A stretch of DNA of 64,000 nucleotides from Streptomyces anulatus (GCF_000721175.1 NZ_JOEZ01000038.1:1-64000); one strand, 5' to 3'. Numbered from the stretch's first letter, positions 30,369-38,961 are shown. A program made the numbers and translations. The notes: generated from the sequence alone by a model not told the origin.

Positions 30369-32324
30369 GTGGCGCAGACGAAGTTCGACAAGCAGGTGGA
30401 AGAGACCGCCGAAGCAGTGGCGTTCGGCATCGGCCGGTTCCTGGCCGGCCGCCCCGTGGATGGGGAGCGGAAGACGGACGCGACGTTCTGGCGCAAGGGC
30501 ACCCGCGTTCTGCCGAAGGTCGAAGGCAAGGTGTCCCGCTCTTCCTACCGGGCCGGGTGGCAGCGCCTGACCTTCCGCGTCAGTGGCCTGGCCGCGACGG
30601 GCGGGACCGGCTACTGGGCGCTGTGGGAGAACCAGGACTCCACCTTCGCCACCGCCCGCGACATCTGGGAGAACCCCGACCCCGCTTTGGCGACGCTGGA
30701 GAGCGGCGGCATCGCCGCCGCTTCGGCCGCGGCGGCCGGCGGCGTCGCCTACGGGCTGCTGACCCGCAAGCGCCGCGAGTTCATGCGCGAGTGGGTGACC
30801 CCGCTGCACGAGGCGCTCGCCGTGCCGCTGGGCATCTCCGAGCTGACCGACCCGCGCCGCTACCTCCACGTCCCCAGGGACTTCTCCGACGACGACGCGC
30901 AGATACGCATCGACGTGCCCACCCACATGAGGTTCAACGAGGACCTGGTCGCCGACCTCATCGTCAAGAAGCTCGCCCTGGAGAACGTCTCCTTCACCTG
31001 GCGCCGGGCGGGCAACGACACCCACGTCATCGTCAAGAAGCGCAAGATCCCGCCCAAGCTGCTGAGCCTGTCGGATCCCGGGGTGCGCGAGATCCTCGCG
31101 AGGATGCCCGAGTCCGCGCCGCTGATCGGTCTGGGCTCGGGCAAGAAGAAGGTCTCCGTCGACCTGGACCACGACTCCCCCCACGTCCTGATCTCCGCAG
31201 GCACCGGCGGCGGCAAGTCGACCATCCTGCGCTGCATCACCTGCCAGTTCATCCACAACGGCGCGCTCGCCTTCGTCCTGGACTTCAAGCGGATCTCCCA
31301 CACCTGGGCCCGTGGCGTGCCCGGCGTCACCTACTGCCGCGACATCGGCGAGATCCACGACGCCCTGGTCCGCCTCGCCCAGGAAGGCCGGCGCCGACTC
31401 AGCCTCGCGGAGGACCTGGCCGACGACGTCCTCGAGAAGGAGCCGTGGCGGGTCGGTCCGAGGATCGTGATCCTCCTCGAAGAGGTCAACGCGACCATGG
31501 CGCAGCTCAAGCGGTACTGGGCGAAGATCCGCGAGAGCGGCGATTCGAAGACGTCCCCGGCCGTCGACGCGCTCGCCGAGATCCTCTTCATGGGCCGCCA
31601 GGTCCGCCTGCACGTGCTCCTGGTCGCCCAGTCCGCGACCGCCAACGCCGTCGGCGGCCCGGCGATGCGCGAGAACTTCTCCACCCGCATCCTGGTCCGC
31701 TACACCCTCAACGCGTGGCGCATGCTCGTGCCCGAAGTCAGTCCCATCCCGATGGCGAGCGACCACCACGGCCGCGTCCAAGTTGTCACCCGCGGCCGCG
31801 CGCAGGAGACGCAGGTCCTGAACCTGTCCAACGCGGAGGCCCGCGAGTGGGCGATGTCCGGCGTCCACGCCCAGGGCAAGACCGGCCCCACCCTGCACAA
31901 GACGCCGACCCCGGCCGCGGACCTGCTCACCGACGCCTGGAACACCAGCGCCCCCGAGCTCCCGCCCGCGCCCACCACTGATCCGGCCGCCGACCGGGAC
32001 TTCCTCGCCGACGCCTGGAGCCTCACCCCGCCGACCCCGGCCCCTGCGGTCGGCCCCAGCGACGCCACGGTGCCGCCGTCGGTGAACCCGGCCCCGGCCC
32101 CGGCACCCGACCCGGATGAAGCGGTGGTCGGCCTGCGCGAGGCGTATGAGAACCACCTGTCGGACATCGTCGCCAGCCTCAAGGCGCTGCGCTGGGCCCG
32201 CCAGAACGACCCGGACTTCCCCGGCCCGGTCGACAAGCGCGGTGCCGAATTCCTCTACCGCGTCGGCGACCTCAAGAAGTGGGCCCGCAACCGGCCCCGC
32301 GCCCACGCCACCGACCCCGGCTGA
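30369..32324 (+). CDS. FtsK/SpoIIIE-type DNA translocase (TraB-like), 651 residues
   Basis: GTG 30369. One weak hydrophobic stretch at about 115-130. The motor domain has Walker A GTGGGKST (Lys283), LAFVLDFKRISHTWARGVPG, a Walker B strand IVILLEEVNATMAQL, and LLVAQSATANAVGG...MRENFSTR, the arrangement of FtsK/TraB ATPases. The C-terminal 170 residues are Pro/Ala-rich followed by a helical domain. In Streptomyces, TraB pumps double-stranded plasmid DNA between hyphae; here it could do so or supply DNA to the relaxase. Followed by a paralogue. Confidence 0.8.
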   Translation: MAQTKFDKQVEETAEAVAFGIGRFLAGRPVDGERKTDATFWRKGTRVLPKVEGKVSRSSYRAGWQRLTFRVSGLAATGGTGYWALWENQDSTFATARDIWENPDPALATLESGGIAAASAAAAGGVAYGLLTRKRREFMREWVTPLHEALAVPLGISELTDPRRYLHVPRDFSDDDAQIRIDVPTHMRFNEDLVADLIVKKLALENVSFTWRRAGNDTHVIVKKRKIPPKLLSLSDPGVREILARMPESAPLIGLGSGKKKVSVDLDHDSPHVLISAGTGGGKSTILRCITCQFIHNGALAFVLDFKRISHTWARGVPGVTYCRDIGEIHDALVRLAQEGRRRLSLAEDLADDVLEKEPWRVGPRIVILLEEVNATMAQLKRYWAKIRESGDSKTSPAVDALAEILFMGRQVRLHVLLVAQSATANAVGGPAMRENFSTRILVRYTLNAWRMLVPEVSPIPMASDHHGRVQVVTRGRAQETQVLNLSNAEAREWAMSGVHAQGKTGPTLHKTPTPAADLLTDAWNTSAPELPPAPTTDPAADRDFLADAWSLTPPTPAPAVGPSDATVPPSVNPAPAPAPDPDEAVVGLREAYENHLSDIVASLKALRWARQNDPDFPGPVDKRGAEFLYRVGDLKKWARNRPRAHATDPG

Positions 32325-32440
32325 CCGTCCCGGCCCGCCGATGCCCGCGAACCGGCCCTGTCCGGTCCGCACGACACGATCCCCCCGCCTGGAAGAACAC
32401 CCGGTTCACCAGGCACAGCACAGAAAAGGAACACCGCACC

Positions 32441-33265
32441 ATGACGAAGAAGACCACCACCACGACCGCGACGCTGCGCCTGACCGACCCGGGCGTCCGC
32501 GAGCAGCTGGAAGCGCTGCCCGTCTCCCTGGTCCTGCTCGGCTTCACCACCGACGACGGACAGCCGGTCTGCGTCGACCTGGACACCGAAGGACCGCACG
32601 TCCTGGTCTGCACCGGCACCGGCGGCGGCGCCACGACCATCCTGCGCACCCTGACCGCCCAGCTCCTGCACCGCGGCTCCCACGCCCTGGTCCTCGACCT
32701 CAAGCGGGCCTCGCAGCACTGGGCCAGCGGCCTTCCCGGCGTCACCTACTGCCGCGACACCGCCGACATCCACGACGCACTGACCGGCCTGCAGGCCGAA
32801 CTCCAGCACCGGCTCGCCCTCATCGACCAGCATGGCGACGTCGACGACCTGCCGCGCCTGACGGTGGTGTTCGAGGCCGCCGACGCCACCCTGCACCAGC
32901 TGGCCCGCTACTGGGACACCATCCGCGAGAAGGGAGACCCCAAGACGTCCCCGGCCGTCGACGCCCTCGAGTACGCGCTCTATGCCGGACCCCAGGCCCG
33001 CATCCACATCCTGGTCAGCACCCAGCTCGCCAAGGGCGTCCTCGGCGCGGGACGCGAGAACTTCTCCACCAAGGTCCTGGGACGGGTGACCACCCGCACC
33101 TGGCAGCACCTCGCCCCGGAGATCCACCCCACCCCGGAGCCCAACACCCACCCGGGCCACGTCCACGTCGTACAGGGCGGAAACGCCCACCCGACACAGG
33201 CGCTGCTCCTGACCGACACCGAAGCCGCCGACAGGGTGGCCGCCACCGGGACCGAAGAGGACTGA
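32441..33265 (+). CDS. FtsK-like paralogue with degenerate ATP-binding site, 274 residues
   Basis: ATG 32441 with AAAAGGA 10 bases upstream. It aligns along its length with residues about 235-500 of the preceding ATPase: LRLTDPGVREQLEALP, LVLDLKRASQHWASGLPGVT, WDTIREKGDPKTSPAVDALE, ENFSTKVLGR. The Walker A is GTGGGATT with Ala64 in place of the essential Lys, and the Walker B strand reads VVFEAADAT. It should bind or hydrolyse ATP poorly, so it may be a regulatory or structural subunit in mixed rings. The hairpin at 33289-33326 follows. Confidence 0.8.
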   Translation: MTKKTTTTTATLRLTDPGVREQLEALPVSLVLLGFTTDDGQPVCVDLDTEGPHVLVCTGTGGGATTILRTLTAQLLHRGSHALVLDLKRASQHWASGLPGVTYCRDTADIHDALTGLQAELQHRLALIDQHGDVDDLPRLTVVFEAADATLHQLARYWDTIREKGDPKTSPAVDALEYALYAGPQARIHILVSTQLAKGVLGAGRENFSTKVLGRVTTRTWQHLAPEIHPTPEPNTHPGHVHVVQGGNAHPTQALLLTDTEAADRVAATGTEED

Positions 33266-33288
33266 CCGACCCGGGTCGGACACACCAT

Positions 33289-33326
33289 GGGCCCCGGGGA
33301 GGATCAGCCACGGCACCCCGGGGCCC
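33289..33326 (+). terminator. Hairpin after the FtsK pair
   Basis: GGGCCCCGGGG / CCCCGGGGCCC, an 11-bp perfect stem with a 16-base loop, 23 bases after the stop. Confidence 0.7.
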
Positions 33327-33440
33327 GGCGTGATGGAATCGTTCGGGTCAACGACGCGCCCAGCCGCAGCGTCATGGACCGCGCCGCGCGGCATCGGCCA
33401 GGGCCTTCACGGACGGGGTTCGAGTGAGGCGGGTGTCGAG

Positions 33441-33773
33441 TCACTCGGTGTCAGGATCGGTGTCGCTCGGGTGGACTCCGGTGATCTCCCACTCCAGCAT
33501 CCGCATCCGTTCGACCTCCCGGCGTGCGAAGGCGACCAGCCCGGCGTCGAACTCGTGGTCGGGGCCGATGTCCGCGGCATTGAAGTAGGCGTCGATTCGG
33601 CTCGTGTCCCCGGTGGTGACGAAGTGTCGGCACGCGAGCCCGTACTTGATCCGGGCGGCGCTGATGTCAGGAAGGTGTGCGATCAGCGCCAGTGCGGCGT
33701 CATCGTCGTCCAGGTGGGCCGGAGCGCGGGTCAGGTAGAAGGCGCCGAGGTCCTGCTCGTAAAGGTGATTCAC
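33441..33773 (-). CDS. Hypothetical protein, 110 residues
   Basis: GTG at 33773 (NHLYEQDLGAFYLTRAPAHL) chosen; an ATG at 33815 would add 14 unlikely residues. Helical, acidic C terminus (VHPSDTDPDTE). No family recognised. Confidence 0.55.
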   Translation of the reverse strand: MNHLYEQDLGAFYLTRAPAHLDDDDAALALIAHLPDISAARIKYGLACRHFVTTGDTSRIDAYFNAADIGPDHEFDAGLVAFARREVERMRMLEWEITGVHPSDTDPDTE

Positions 33774-33898
33774 ACGCGGTTCAACGCCGGAACGGGCCCG
33801 AAGGCCACCACCCATTCGGCACCTCCTGCCCGCCGTAGATCCTCGCTGGGTTGACGGTGGGCTGTTCCGCCGGGGCCAAGGGTGGGAGACTGCCGGCC

Positions 33899-34495
33899 GT
33901 GTCTGGGTTCGCGAGAGATCCGAAGTACTACGGCGACCGGCTCGTCTACGAGCCGCTGGAGCGAAAGTGGGCCGGGTACCACGCCCGGCACTGCGGGTGC
34001 GGCCAGGACTGGCTCGAAGCCCATGCCGTCCCGGCCGGGTTCACGGTGATCCCGCGGGGCAAGACCGGCTACTACGGGCTCGTCGGCCCAGGTCTGACCG
34101 AAGGCGTCGACGAGGAGAAGCTGACGGCAGACGCACTGTGGGAGGCGGTGACCGGCAAGCCGGGCACCCAGACCTGGTTCGAGGGCGTGCAGATCACCTG
34201 CCGCAGCCCGGAATCGGAGGCGGCCCGCAAGGAGCACTACAAGCAGATCTACGCCCCTGCGCAGGAACGGCGGAAACAGGCGAAGACCGAGCCGGCCACC
34301 GAGGCACAGGTGAAGTACCTGACCACGCTCGCGGAGAAGGTCGGCAAGGAGCGGTTCGACGCCGAGTTCACCAAGGTGATCAAGGGCAGCGACATCGCCC
34401 CGCGCGCTCCCCGGCAGCGATGCGCGACGGCCGCGAAGCGACTGACCAAAGCCAGAGCCCGCAAGCTCATCACCGCCCTGGTCGGCCACGACTAA
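33899..34495 (+). CDS. Hypothetical protein, 198 residues
   Basis: GTG at 33899 with GGGAG upstream. Contains YHARHCGCGQDWLEAHAVPA in the N-terminal half, and a Lys-rich helical C terminus ending KARARKLITALVGHD. The last codons and trailing bases are repeated at 35787-35825, suggesting later insertion of the genes between. Function unknown. Confidence 0.65.
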   Translation: MSGFARDPKYYGDRLVYEPLERKWAGYHARHCGCGQDWLEAHAVPAGFTVIPRGKTGYYGLVGPGLTEGVDEEKLTADALWEAVTGKPGTQTWFEGVQITCRSPESEAARKEHYKQIYAPAQERRKQAKTEPATEAQVKYLTTLAEKVGKERFDAEFTKVIKGSDIAPRAPRQRCATAAKRLTKARARKLITALVGHD

Positions 34496-34824
34496 TCCGC
34501 TCCAGGCCCCGACGTTGTCGTCGTCCAGCGCCGACGCTTCTGGGTTGCGCAGTGGGCGCAGGACGTCGGCGGCTGGGGTGGACGTTGGCGAGCTTGCGCC
34601 GCGATCTCGCCGACAGCTGCCGCGACATCCGCCCATCCTTCCGACGGCCGGCCCCGGGCGGTCCGAAGCCTGAGCCGAGCCGGGTCGGCAGCCATTACAC
34701 ACATCGGGGGCGCGCTGACGGAGAGCTGACCGAAGCTTTCAACCAGCTCCCCGAACTGCCCTCGGGCAGCGGTCCCTGCGAGCCTCGGACCTTGCCGAAG
34801 CCCAGTAGCGGATCGGCAGGGACG
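34496..34824. other. Intergenic stretch, possible degraded coding on the - strand
   Basis: About 330 bp. A - strand frame reads SFGQLSVSAPPMCVMAADPA and GWADVAAAVGEIAAQARQRP, which is coding-like but has no good start; it may be a relic. Nothing else recognised until the hairpin at 34825. Confidence 0.35.
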
Positions 34825-34859
34825 CGGTGTGCTGCCGGTATGGGACCGGCAGCACACCG
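34825..34859 (-). terminator. 15-bp perfect hairpin
   Basis: CGGTGTGCTGCCGGT pairs with ACCGGCAGCACACCG around ATGGG. It lies 4 bases beyond the stop of the - strand 44-residue gene, so it is its terminator. Confidence 0.7.
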
Positions 34860-34863
34860 CAGG

Positions 34864-34998
34864 TCACTTTGACTTGGACGCACGCTGACGCCACGCCCGC
34901 ACAAAGGCCCCGAGACCTCCGATCACGGCAGCCGCGACAAGGTCCGCGGGAAGCTCGGCCACAAGCCCATGAGCTGCGACAACCATCAGATTATGCAC
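34864..34998 (-). CDS. 44-residue hydrophobic peptide
   Basis: GTG at 34998 is preceded by GAAGGAG at ideal distance. Product: MHNLMVVAAHGLVAELPADL then a hydrophobic helix (AAAVIGGLGAFVRAW) and the basic end RQRASKSK. The strong ribosome binding site, the tailored terminator 4 bases after the stop and the single amphipathic/hydrophobic helix make this a real small gene. Such peptides may be membrane-active or toxin-like, but nothing here proves it. Confidence 0.6.
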   Translation of the reverse strand: MHNLMVVAAHGLVAELPADLVAAAVIGGLGAFVRAWRQRASKSK

Positions 34999-35143
34999 GG
35001 GATCAATCTCCTTCTCCGGCACCCGGCGGGCGCCCTGGAAGGACTCTTCATCAGGTCTTGGGGTCCCGAGCCAGTCCTGTCTGGGCACCTCCAGGCCCGG
35101 GACACCAGTTGCGTAGGGTCGGCCACCTGCCAGGTAGCCCTGT

Positions 35144-35168
35144 ACAGTTCTGGATAGTTCTGGATACC
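35144..35168 (+). repeat. Tandem direct repeat upstream of a regulator gene
   Basis: AGTTCTGGATAGTTCTGGATA: a 10-base unit twice in tandem, 20 bases before the start at 35186. A possible operator for the downstream regulator. Confidence 0.4.
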
Positions 35169-35185
35169 TGATGGGGAGTGAAGCG

Positions 35186-35773
35186 ATGGGACGGCCGGGC
35201 ATTCTGAGGAAGCCTCAGATCGACGTGGGACCGCTGAGGGATCTCATTTACAGCCTTCACGACCTGCACATGTCGGTGGGACGCCCCAGCCTCTCCAAGA
35301 TCTCCAAGATCTCGGGGACGCCGAAGGAGCCCGGTTACCTGAGCACCAGCACGATGAGCTACGTGCTGTCGGAGCCCCGGCTGCCGGACTCCGAAACGAT
35401 GCAGCGACTGATCGCCCTGCTCGTAGAGCTCGCCCCCGCAGGCCGCAAACTGGACTTGGACGAGACCACCAGGCGTTTCCTCGACCTGTGGGAGAAGGCC
35501 GCGAGGGCGGAGGACCAGCCGCTGCCCAGCCCGCGGGTCCAGGCGCTCAGAAAAACGGGCAACGCCCACCTGCACCTCGCCAACGAGTACCAGAAGGCCG
35601 AGTGCATGGAGAAGACGGTGTTCTCAAAGAACACCGTCGCCAACCAGTGGGACTACATCGCCAGACTGGCCGGCGAACTCCTCGGCGAGGACCACCCTGA
35701 TGCGGTCGAGGCCCGCGAGCGTGCCGAGGATCGGGAGGAGCAGCCCCGCCCGACCGGCGGCCAGCTCCGCTGA
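35186..35773 (+). CDS. Putative helix-turn-helix regulator, 195 residues
   Basis: ATG 35186 is preferred to 35171 because GGGGAG lies 8 bases before it. Residues 20-90 resemble the N-terminal XRE-like region of Streptomyces regulators (YSLHDLHMSVGRPSLSKISK, STSTMSYVLSEPRLPDSETM, LIALLVELAP). The C-terminal half is a charged helical region (HLANEYQKAECMEKTVFSKN). Lacks the NB-ARC and TPR parts that often follow this kind of domain. Confidence 0.6.
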   Translation: MGRPGILRKPQIDVGPLRDLIYSLHDLHMSVGRPSLSKISKISGTPKEPGYLSTSTMSYVLSEPRLPDSETMQRLIALLVELAPAGRKLDLDETTRRFLDLWEKAARAEDQPLPSPRVQALRKTGNAHLHLANEYQKAECMEKTVFSKNTVANQWDYIARLAGELLGEDHPDAVEARERAEDREEQPRPTGGQLR

Positions 35774-35786
35774 GCTAGGGGACCTC

Positions 35787-35825
35787 ACCGCCCTGGTCGG
35801 TCACGAGTAATCCGCTCCAGGCCCA
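35787..35825 (+). repeat. Remnant copy of the 3' end of the gene at 33899-34495
   Basis: ACCGCCCTGGTCGG.CACGA.TAATCCGCTCCAGGCCC is shared, with two to three changes, with 34471-34508. The remnant encodes TALVGHE-stop in frame but has no gene body upstream. Confidence 0.6.
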
Positions 35826-35870
35826 CCAGATTCGGGCCACAGCACCGGGCCCGCGTTGACGGCGAGATGA

Positions 35871-36134
35871 TCAGGGCACGTCGCCCTCCCACACCCACGG
35901 ACCGCCAGGACGACTGAAAGTCGGCGCGTAAGAGGCCCGGCCCCCCGGCCCGAACGCACTGTGAGGGGTGATCAAGTACGCGCCGGTAGTGATCTCCTCT
36001 TCCGTCCAGCCGGAGACATCGAGCAACTGCCCGTCCAGCGGCCCACCGGTCAACTCGCGGTAGTCGCGACCGGGCTGCGGCCCGCACTCCGAATCATCAC
36101 GCTCACTGCCATACACCCTCGGTACCTGTGACAT
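35871..36134 (-). CDS. GGPLDG-family small protein, 87 residues
   Basis: ATG at 36134 (MSQVPRVYGSERDDSE); an upstream start at 36164 is possible. Core YRELTGGPLDGQLLDVSGWT and end EGDVP match the protein at 29172. No strong ribosome binding site. Function unknown. Confidence 0.6.
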   Translation of the reverse strand: MSQVPRVYGSERDDSECGPQPGRDYRELTGGPLDGQLLDVSGWTEEEITTGAYLITPHSAFGPGGRASYAPTFSRPGGPWVWEGDVP

Positions 36135-36309
36135 CCGACCAGTCTGAAGTGACGCTGCACCCACCAGGACGGAATCGGCGCGACTTCACCGGGAAGAGCC
36201 CACGCAGCTTTTGCCGGCGCGGGTCAGCATCTGGGGCAGCGCACGGGGCCGGAGGCATAGCGCACATCCGTTCGGCGGTGCGCCGTCCTACGGGGCCGCC
36301 CGGGTTGCC

Positions 36310-36393
36310 CAACCAGTTGCTCAGCCGGTTGCCCTTCAGGTTGCGCAACCAGGTGCCCAGCCGGTTGCGCAGCGAGTTGCCCAGAGCGTTGGG
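36310..36393. repeat. Minisatellite of seven 12-bp units
   Basis: Consecutive 12-mers close to CAGCCGGTTGCC (CAACCAGTTGCT, CAGCCGGTTGCC, CTTCAGGTTGCG, CAACCAGGTGCC, CAGCCGGTTGCG, CAGCGAGTTGCC, CAGAGCGTTGGG). Because the unit is a multiple of three, every frame is open through it. It is followed 60 bp later by a terminator. Confidence 0.65.
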
Positions 36394-36452
36394 CCAGGGA
36401 CCGGTGCGCCCCAGGTCAACAGGGGTGGGTCAGCAGGTATCAGGTGCCGACA

Positions 36453-36481
36453 CCTCTCTCTATTGAGAGAGGTCTTTTATT
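36453..36481 (+). terminator. Intrinsic terminator with T-rich tail
   Basis: CCTCTCTC-TATT-GAGAGAGG followed by TCTTTTATT. An AU-type stem and a genuine T tract, unlike the GC hairpins elsewhere. No clear + strand gene lies directly upstream, so it may end an untranslated RNA or reflect imported DNA. Confidence 0.7.
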
Positions 36482-36628
36482 CGGTAGGGCACAGCACTGC
36501 CGGGCCCCGGGGCGCGACTGCCGTCCAGAGCGGGCAGCGGCGTCGCGGCCTGTTGCTGCCTGCAGTAATGGGCAGGGGCTGTCAGACTGATGGGCTCAAC
36601 TCGCCTATATTGCTGCGGAGATCACCTG

Positions 36629-37048
36629 ATGAACGCCACCCCCAAGGGAGCCGAAGAGCGCACTGGCGGATGCCTGTGTGGTCGGATCCGCTTCACCGCC
36701 ACGGGCCAAGCGACATACCCGCACACATGCCATTGCAGCCATTGTGTGAAGCTCGGTGGGGCCCCGGTGATGTGGTGGGTCGGCTTCGAGCGGGTCACGT
36801 GGACGGGCAAGGGCGGTGAGCCGACCTGGTTCGAGACGTTCCCGGGCAAGGCCAAGCGCGGATTCTGCGGCGCATGCGGCACCAGAGTCGCGGCGGTCGA
36901 CTGCGACGTCCCGGAGATTGGCATCAACGTCCCGGCCCTCGACGACACCAGCGGCGCAGACCTCACACCGGTCAACGCTTCCTTCCGCGAGAACGCGGTG
37001 CACTGGATGCCCCCGGTGTCCGATACTCAGCGCAGCCCCATTGGCTGA
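36629..37048 (+). CDS. GFA-family (glutathione-dependent formaldehyde-activating-like) protein, 139 residues
   Basis: ATG 36629 with GGAG upstream. The zinc-site pattern GGCLCGRIRFTATG, THCHCSHC-type segment (HTCHCSHCVKLGG), and KRGFCGACGTRVA is the signature of the GFA/CENP-V fold, with seven Cys expected to bind two zinc ions. Members include S-(hydroxymethyl)glutathione synthase, but most are uncharacterised; actinomycetes use mycothiol, so the substrate is open. Confidence 0.85.
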   Translation: MNATPKGAEERTGGCLCGRIRFTATGQATYPHTCHCSHCVKLGGAPVMWWVGFERVTWTGKGGEPTWFETFPGKAKRGFCGACGTRVAAVDCDVPEIGINVPALDDTSGADLTPVNASFRENAVHWMPPVSDTQRSPIG

Positions 37049-37171
37049 TACCCGGACAGCTCACCGCTCCAGCTGCCGACGGTGGGCTGGTTATGGCGCC
37101 GGTCGTGCTCTTCTCATGGAGGCGGCCGGCCCCGTGGACTTGGGACCGGCCGACGCTCAGGGACTACGGGT

Positions 37172-37408
37172 TCAGCCGCGGCGGAGCTCCCCGCGGACGA
37201 TGCCACCGACGAAGGCGTCGTACTCGGAGTCCGTGAACAGGTGCGGCGCCTTGTCGGGGTTCTTCGAGTCGCGCAGCGCCACGACGCCTTGATCGAGGAA
37301 GGCGACCTGGACGCAGTTTGTCCCGCCGCTGCTTTCGCTGCTGGTCTGCCACTGGGCGTCACGCAACTGGGACTCGACCCAGGCGGAGTCGAGTTCGTTC
37401 TTGTTCAT
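37172..37408 (-). CDS. DUF397 protein, 78 residues
   Basis: ATG at 37408. WVESQLRDAQWQTSSESSGG, CVQVAFLDQGVVALRDSKNP and FTDSEYDAFVGGIVRGEL are the classic DUF397 pattern. These proteins usually follow an XRE regulator, as in the Streptomyces bldB/whiJ-type pairs, and are proposed antitoxin-like partners. Here no XRE gene is adjacent on the same strand, so it is an orphan. Confidence 0.88.
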   Translation of the reverse strand: MNKNELDSAWVESQLRDAQWQTSSESSGGTNCVQVAFLDQGVVALRDSKNPDKAPHLFTDSEYDAFVGGIVRGELRRG

Positions 37409-37506
37409 TCAAGATCCTTGGCAATAGTGGCGAGAAGCGGCAACGACGCCTTCTGGGAGAGCGTCAGAGTTAAGCAGGTCACTCGTGGGCCCCAGCAGGG
37501 CGTGGG

Positions 37507-38175
37507 TCAGCGGTTGTTGCGGTAGGCGATGATCCCGCCGGCGACCAGGCCACGACCGCGAGCGGTCCTGAATTCCTCCAGGCGCTTGGCGTCGGTGTAC
37601 TGCTGCGGTGTGCTGCCGGGTGGTGTGCGCACTCCGAGTTGCGGGCCGTAGAAGCACACCACGTACCCGTGATGCAGGGCGGCTGAGTACCAGTCGGGTG
37701 AGGCGGGGACGGTGATGCGGGAGTAGACACCGCCGTCGGGGGAGCGCAGTTCGATCCGGTTGTCGGCCAGCCGGTGCAGAGCCCAGCCAGGGATGGTCCG
37801 CAGATCGGCGAAGCCGCGAGGGAAGCGCCGCAGTCCGGCGGAGATCGCGCCTTCCACCTGGATCTCCGAGGTCTCGCCGCCGGGCAGACGGGACATCATC
37901 GCGCGTTCCGGCTCGAACAGGGCCACCGGCATCGGGTCCTCCCCGTCATCGGTCTCCACAGTGCCGGTGTCCGGGTTGATGCCGGTGGCGACCTGGCCGA
38001 GCCCGAGCGCGGGAGTGTCCATGTAGAGCAGCCGACCGTGGTCATCGACGTGGTCGCTCAGCGCCGCGCCCGCCGCCAGGATCTCCGCCTGGCCGACCAC
38101 ACGGTCGTCGATCCGGAACCGTTCCTGCCCGCCGCCCTTGTCACGCCGCGGCTTCTTCGCCTTGGACCGACCCAT
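37507..38175 (-). CDS. Hypothetical protein, 222 residues
   Basis: ATG at 38175 with GAAGGGGG upstream. Basic start GRSKAKKPRRDKGGGQERFR, then beta-rich sequence (RLLYMDTPALGLGQVATGIN, DWYSAALHHGYVVCFYGPQL). No family recognised. Its last residues (GRGLVAGGIIAYRNNR) include a short hydrophobic turn. Confidence 0.65.
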   Translation of the reverse strand: MGRSKAKKPRRDKGGGQERFRIDDRVVGQAEILAAGAALSDHVDDHGRLLYMDTPALGLGQVATGINPDTGTVETDDGEDPMPVALFEPERAMMSRLPGGETSEIQVEGAISAGLRRFPRGFADLRTIPGWALHRLADNRIELRSPDGGVYSRITVPASPDWYSAALHHGYVVCFYGPQLGVRTPPGSTPQQYTDAKRLEEFRTARGRGLVAGGIIAYRNNR

Positions 38176-38385
38176 CGTGAACCCCCTTCGTAGTTGATCG
38201 GCCCCAGACTCAGACAGGTCACGCGAGCGCCACAAGGGCGCATTGAGGCATTCGCGGCACCTCACCGGTGGAAGACGGATGGAACTGATCAAGGCAGAAG
38301 GTGACTCCAGTGAGTTCATGCTCAGCACGGCCTCGGTGTTGCAGAATGCCCGCCGGTGAGCAGCGGTAGGCGGGAGGATGACGCT

Positions 38386-38904
38386 ATGAACTCGTTATCC
38401 GAACCCGTGATGCAGCTGATACGCGCGGCCCTGCAGCCCCTGGCGTCACCAGCACGTGTCCGCGCTGACGACCCGGTGTGCCGCGTAGTGCTCACGGCAG
38501 TGAACGCTGATCTGGAGGCCGGCGGAATTGACCACGTCACTCAGCTCGTCACCGGCGCCGGGATGGCGGCGTCAGGTCTTACCTTCTGGCTCGCGAAGGA
38601 GCGCGAGGTAGAGGTGGAAGCCCTGATGTCCCAGCTCACGGTCGGGCTCCCGGAAGGAATCCCGGAGCGCGATGTGGTGAAGATGATCGAGACGATGCTC
38701 ACCGGACCGCCCGGCGTGAAGCAGACCGCAGCCTTCCTGGCCCGCCTGTTCGACGAGGACGAGGAGCAGTACTACGACCTCATCGTCGCCCTCGGCCGCT
38801 ACTCCGCCTCGTGCATCGGCATGTTGAGCGCTCTTGGTATCAGTAGCGAGGAAGACACCCTCGAAGACCTCGACGACACCCTGCAGGACTTCTACGCCAG
38901 CTGA
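38386..38904 (+). CDS. Hypothetical protein, 172 residues
   Basis: ATG 38386 with GGGAGGA upstream. Helical protein with an acidic C terminus (EDTLEDLDDTLQDFYAS) and DLEAGGIDHVTQLVTGAGMA near residue 45. No family recognised; the GC content is lower than in the main array. Confidence 0.65.
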   Translation: MNSLSEPVMQLIRAALQPLASPARVRADDPVCRVVLTAVNADLEAGGIDHVTQLVTGAGMAASGLTFWLAKEREVEVEALMSQLTVGLPEGIPERDVVKMIETMLTGPPGVKQTAAFLARLFDEDEEQYYDLIVALGRYSASCIGMLSALGISSEEDTLEDLDDTLQDFYAS

Positions 38905-38925
38905 ATGCCACCTGGCTCCGGGTCG

Positions 38926-38961
38926 TCGTTGGCGGTGAGGTGATCAGGGTGTGTCGCCTTC
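38926..38961 (-). repeat. Remnant 3' end of a GGPLDG-family gene
   Basis: Aligned with 35857-35893 (GTTG.CGG.GAG.TGATCAGGG..GTCGCC). On the - strand it encodes EGDTP-stop, like EGDVP-stop at 35871, but the body of the gene is missing. Confidence 0.5.

Noticed and set aside
30285..32372. A 695-residue - strand frame opposite the FtsK-like gene
   Set aside because: Antisense shadow of a gene with intact Walker motifs.
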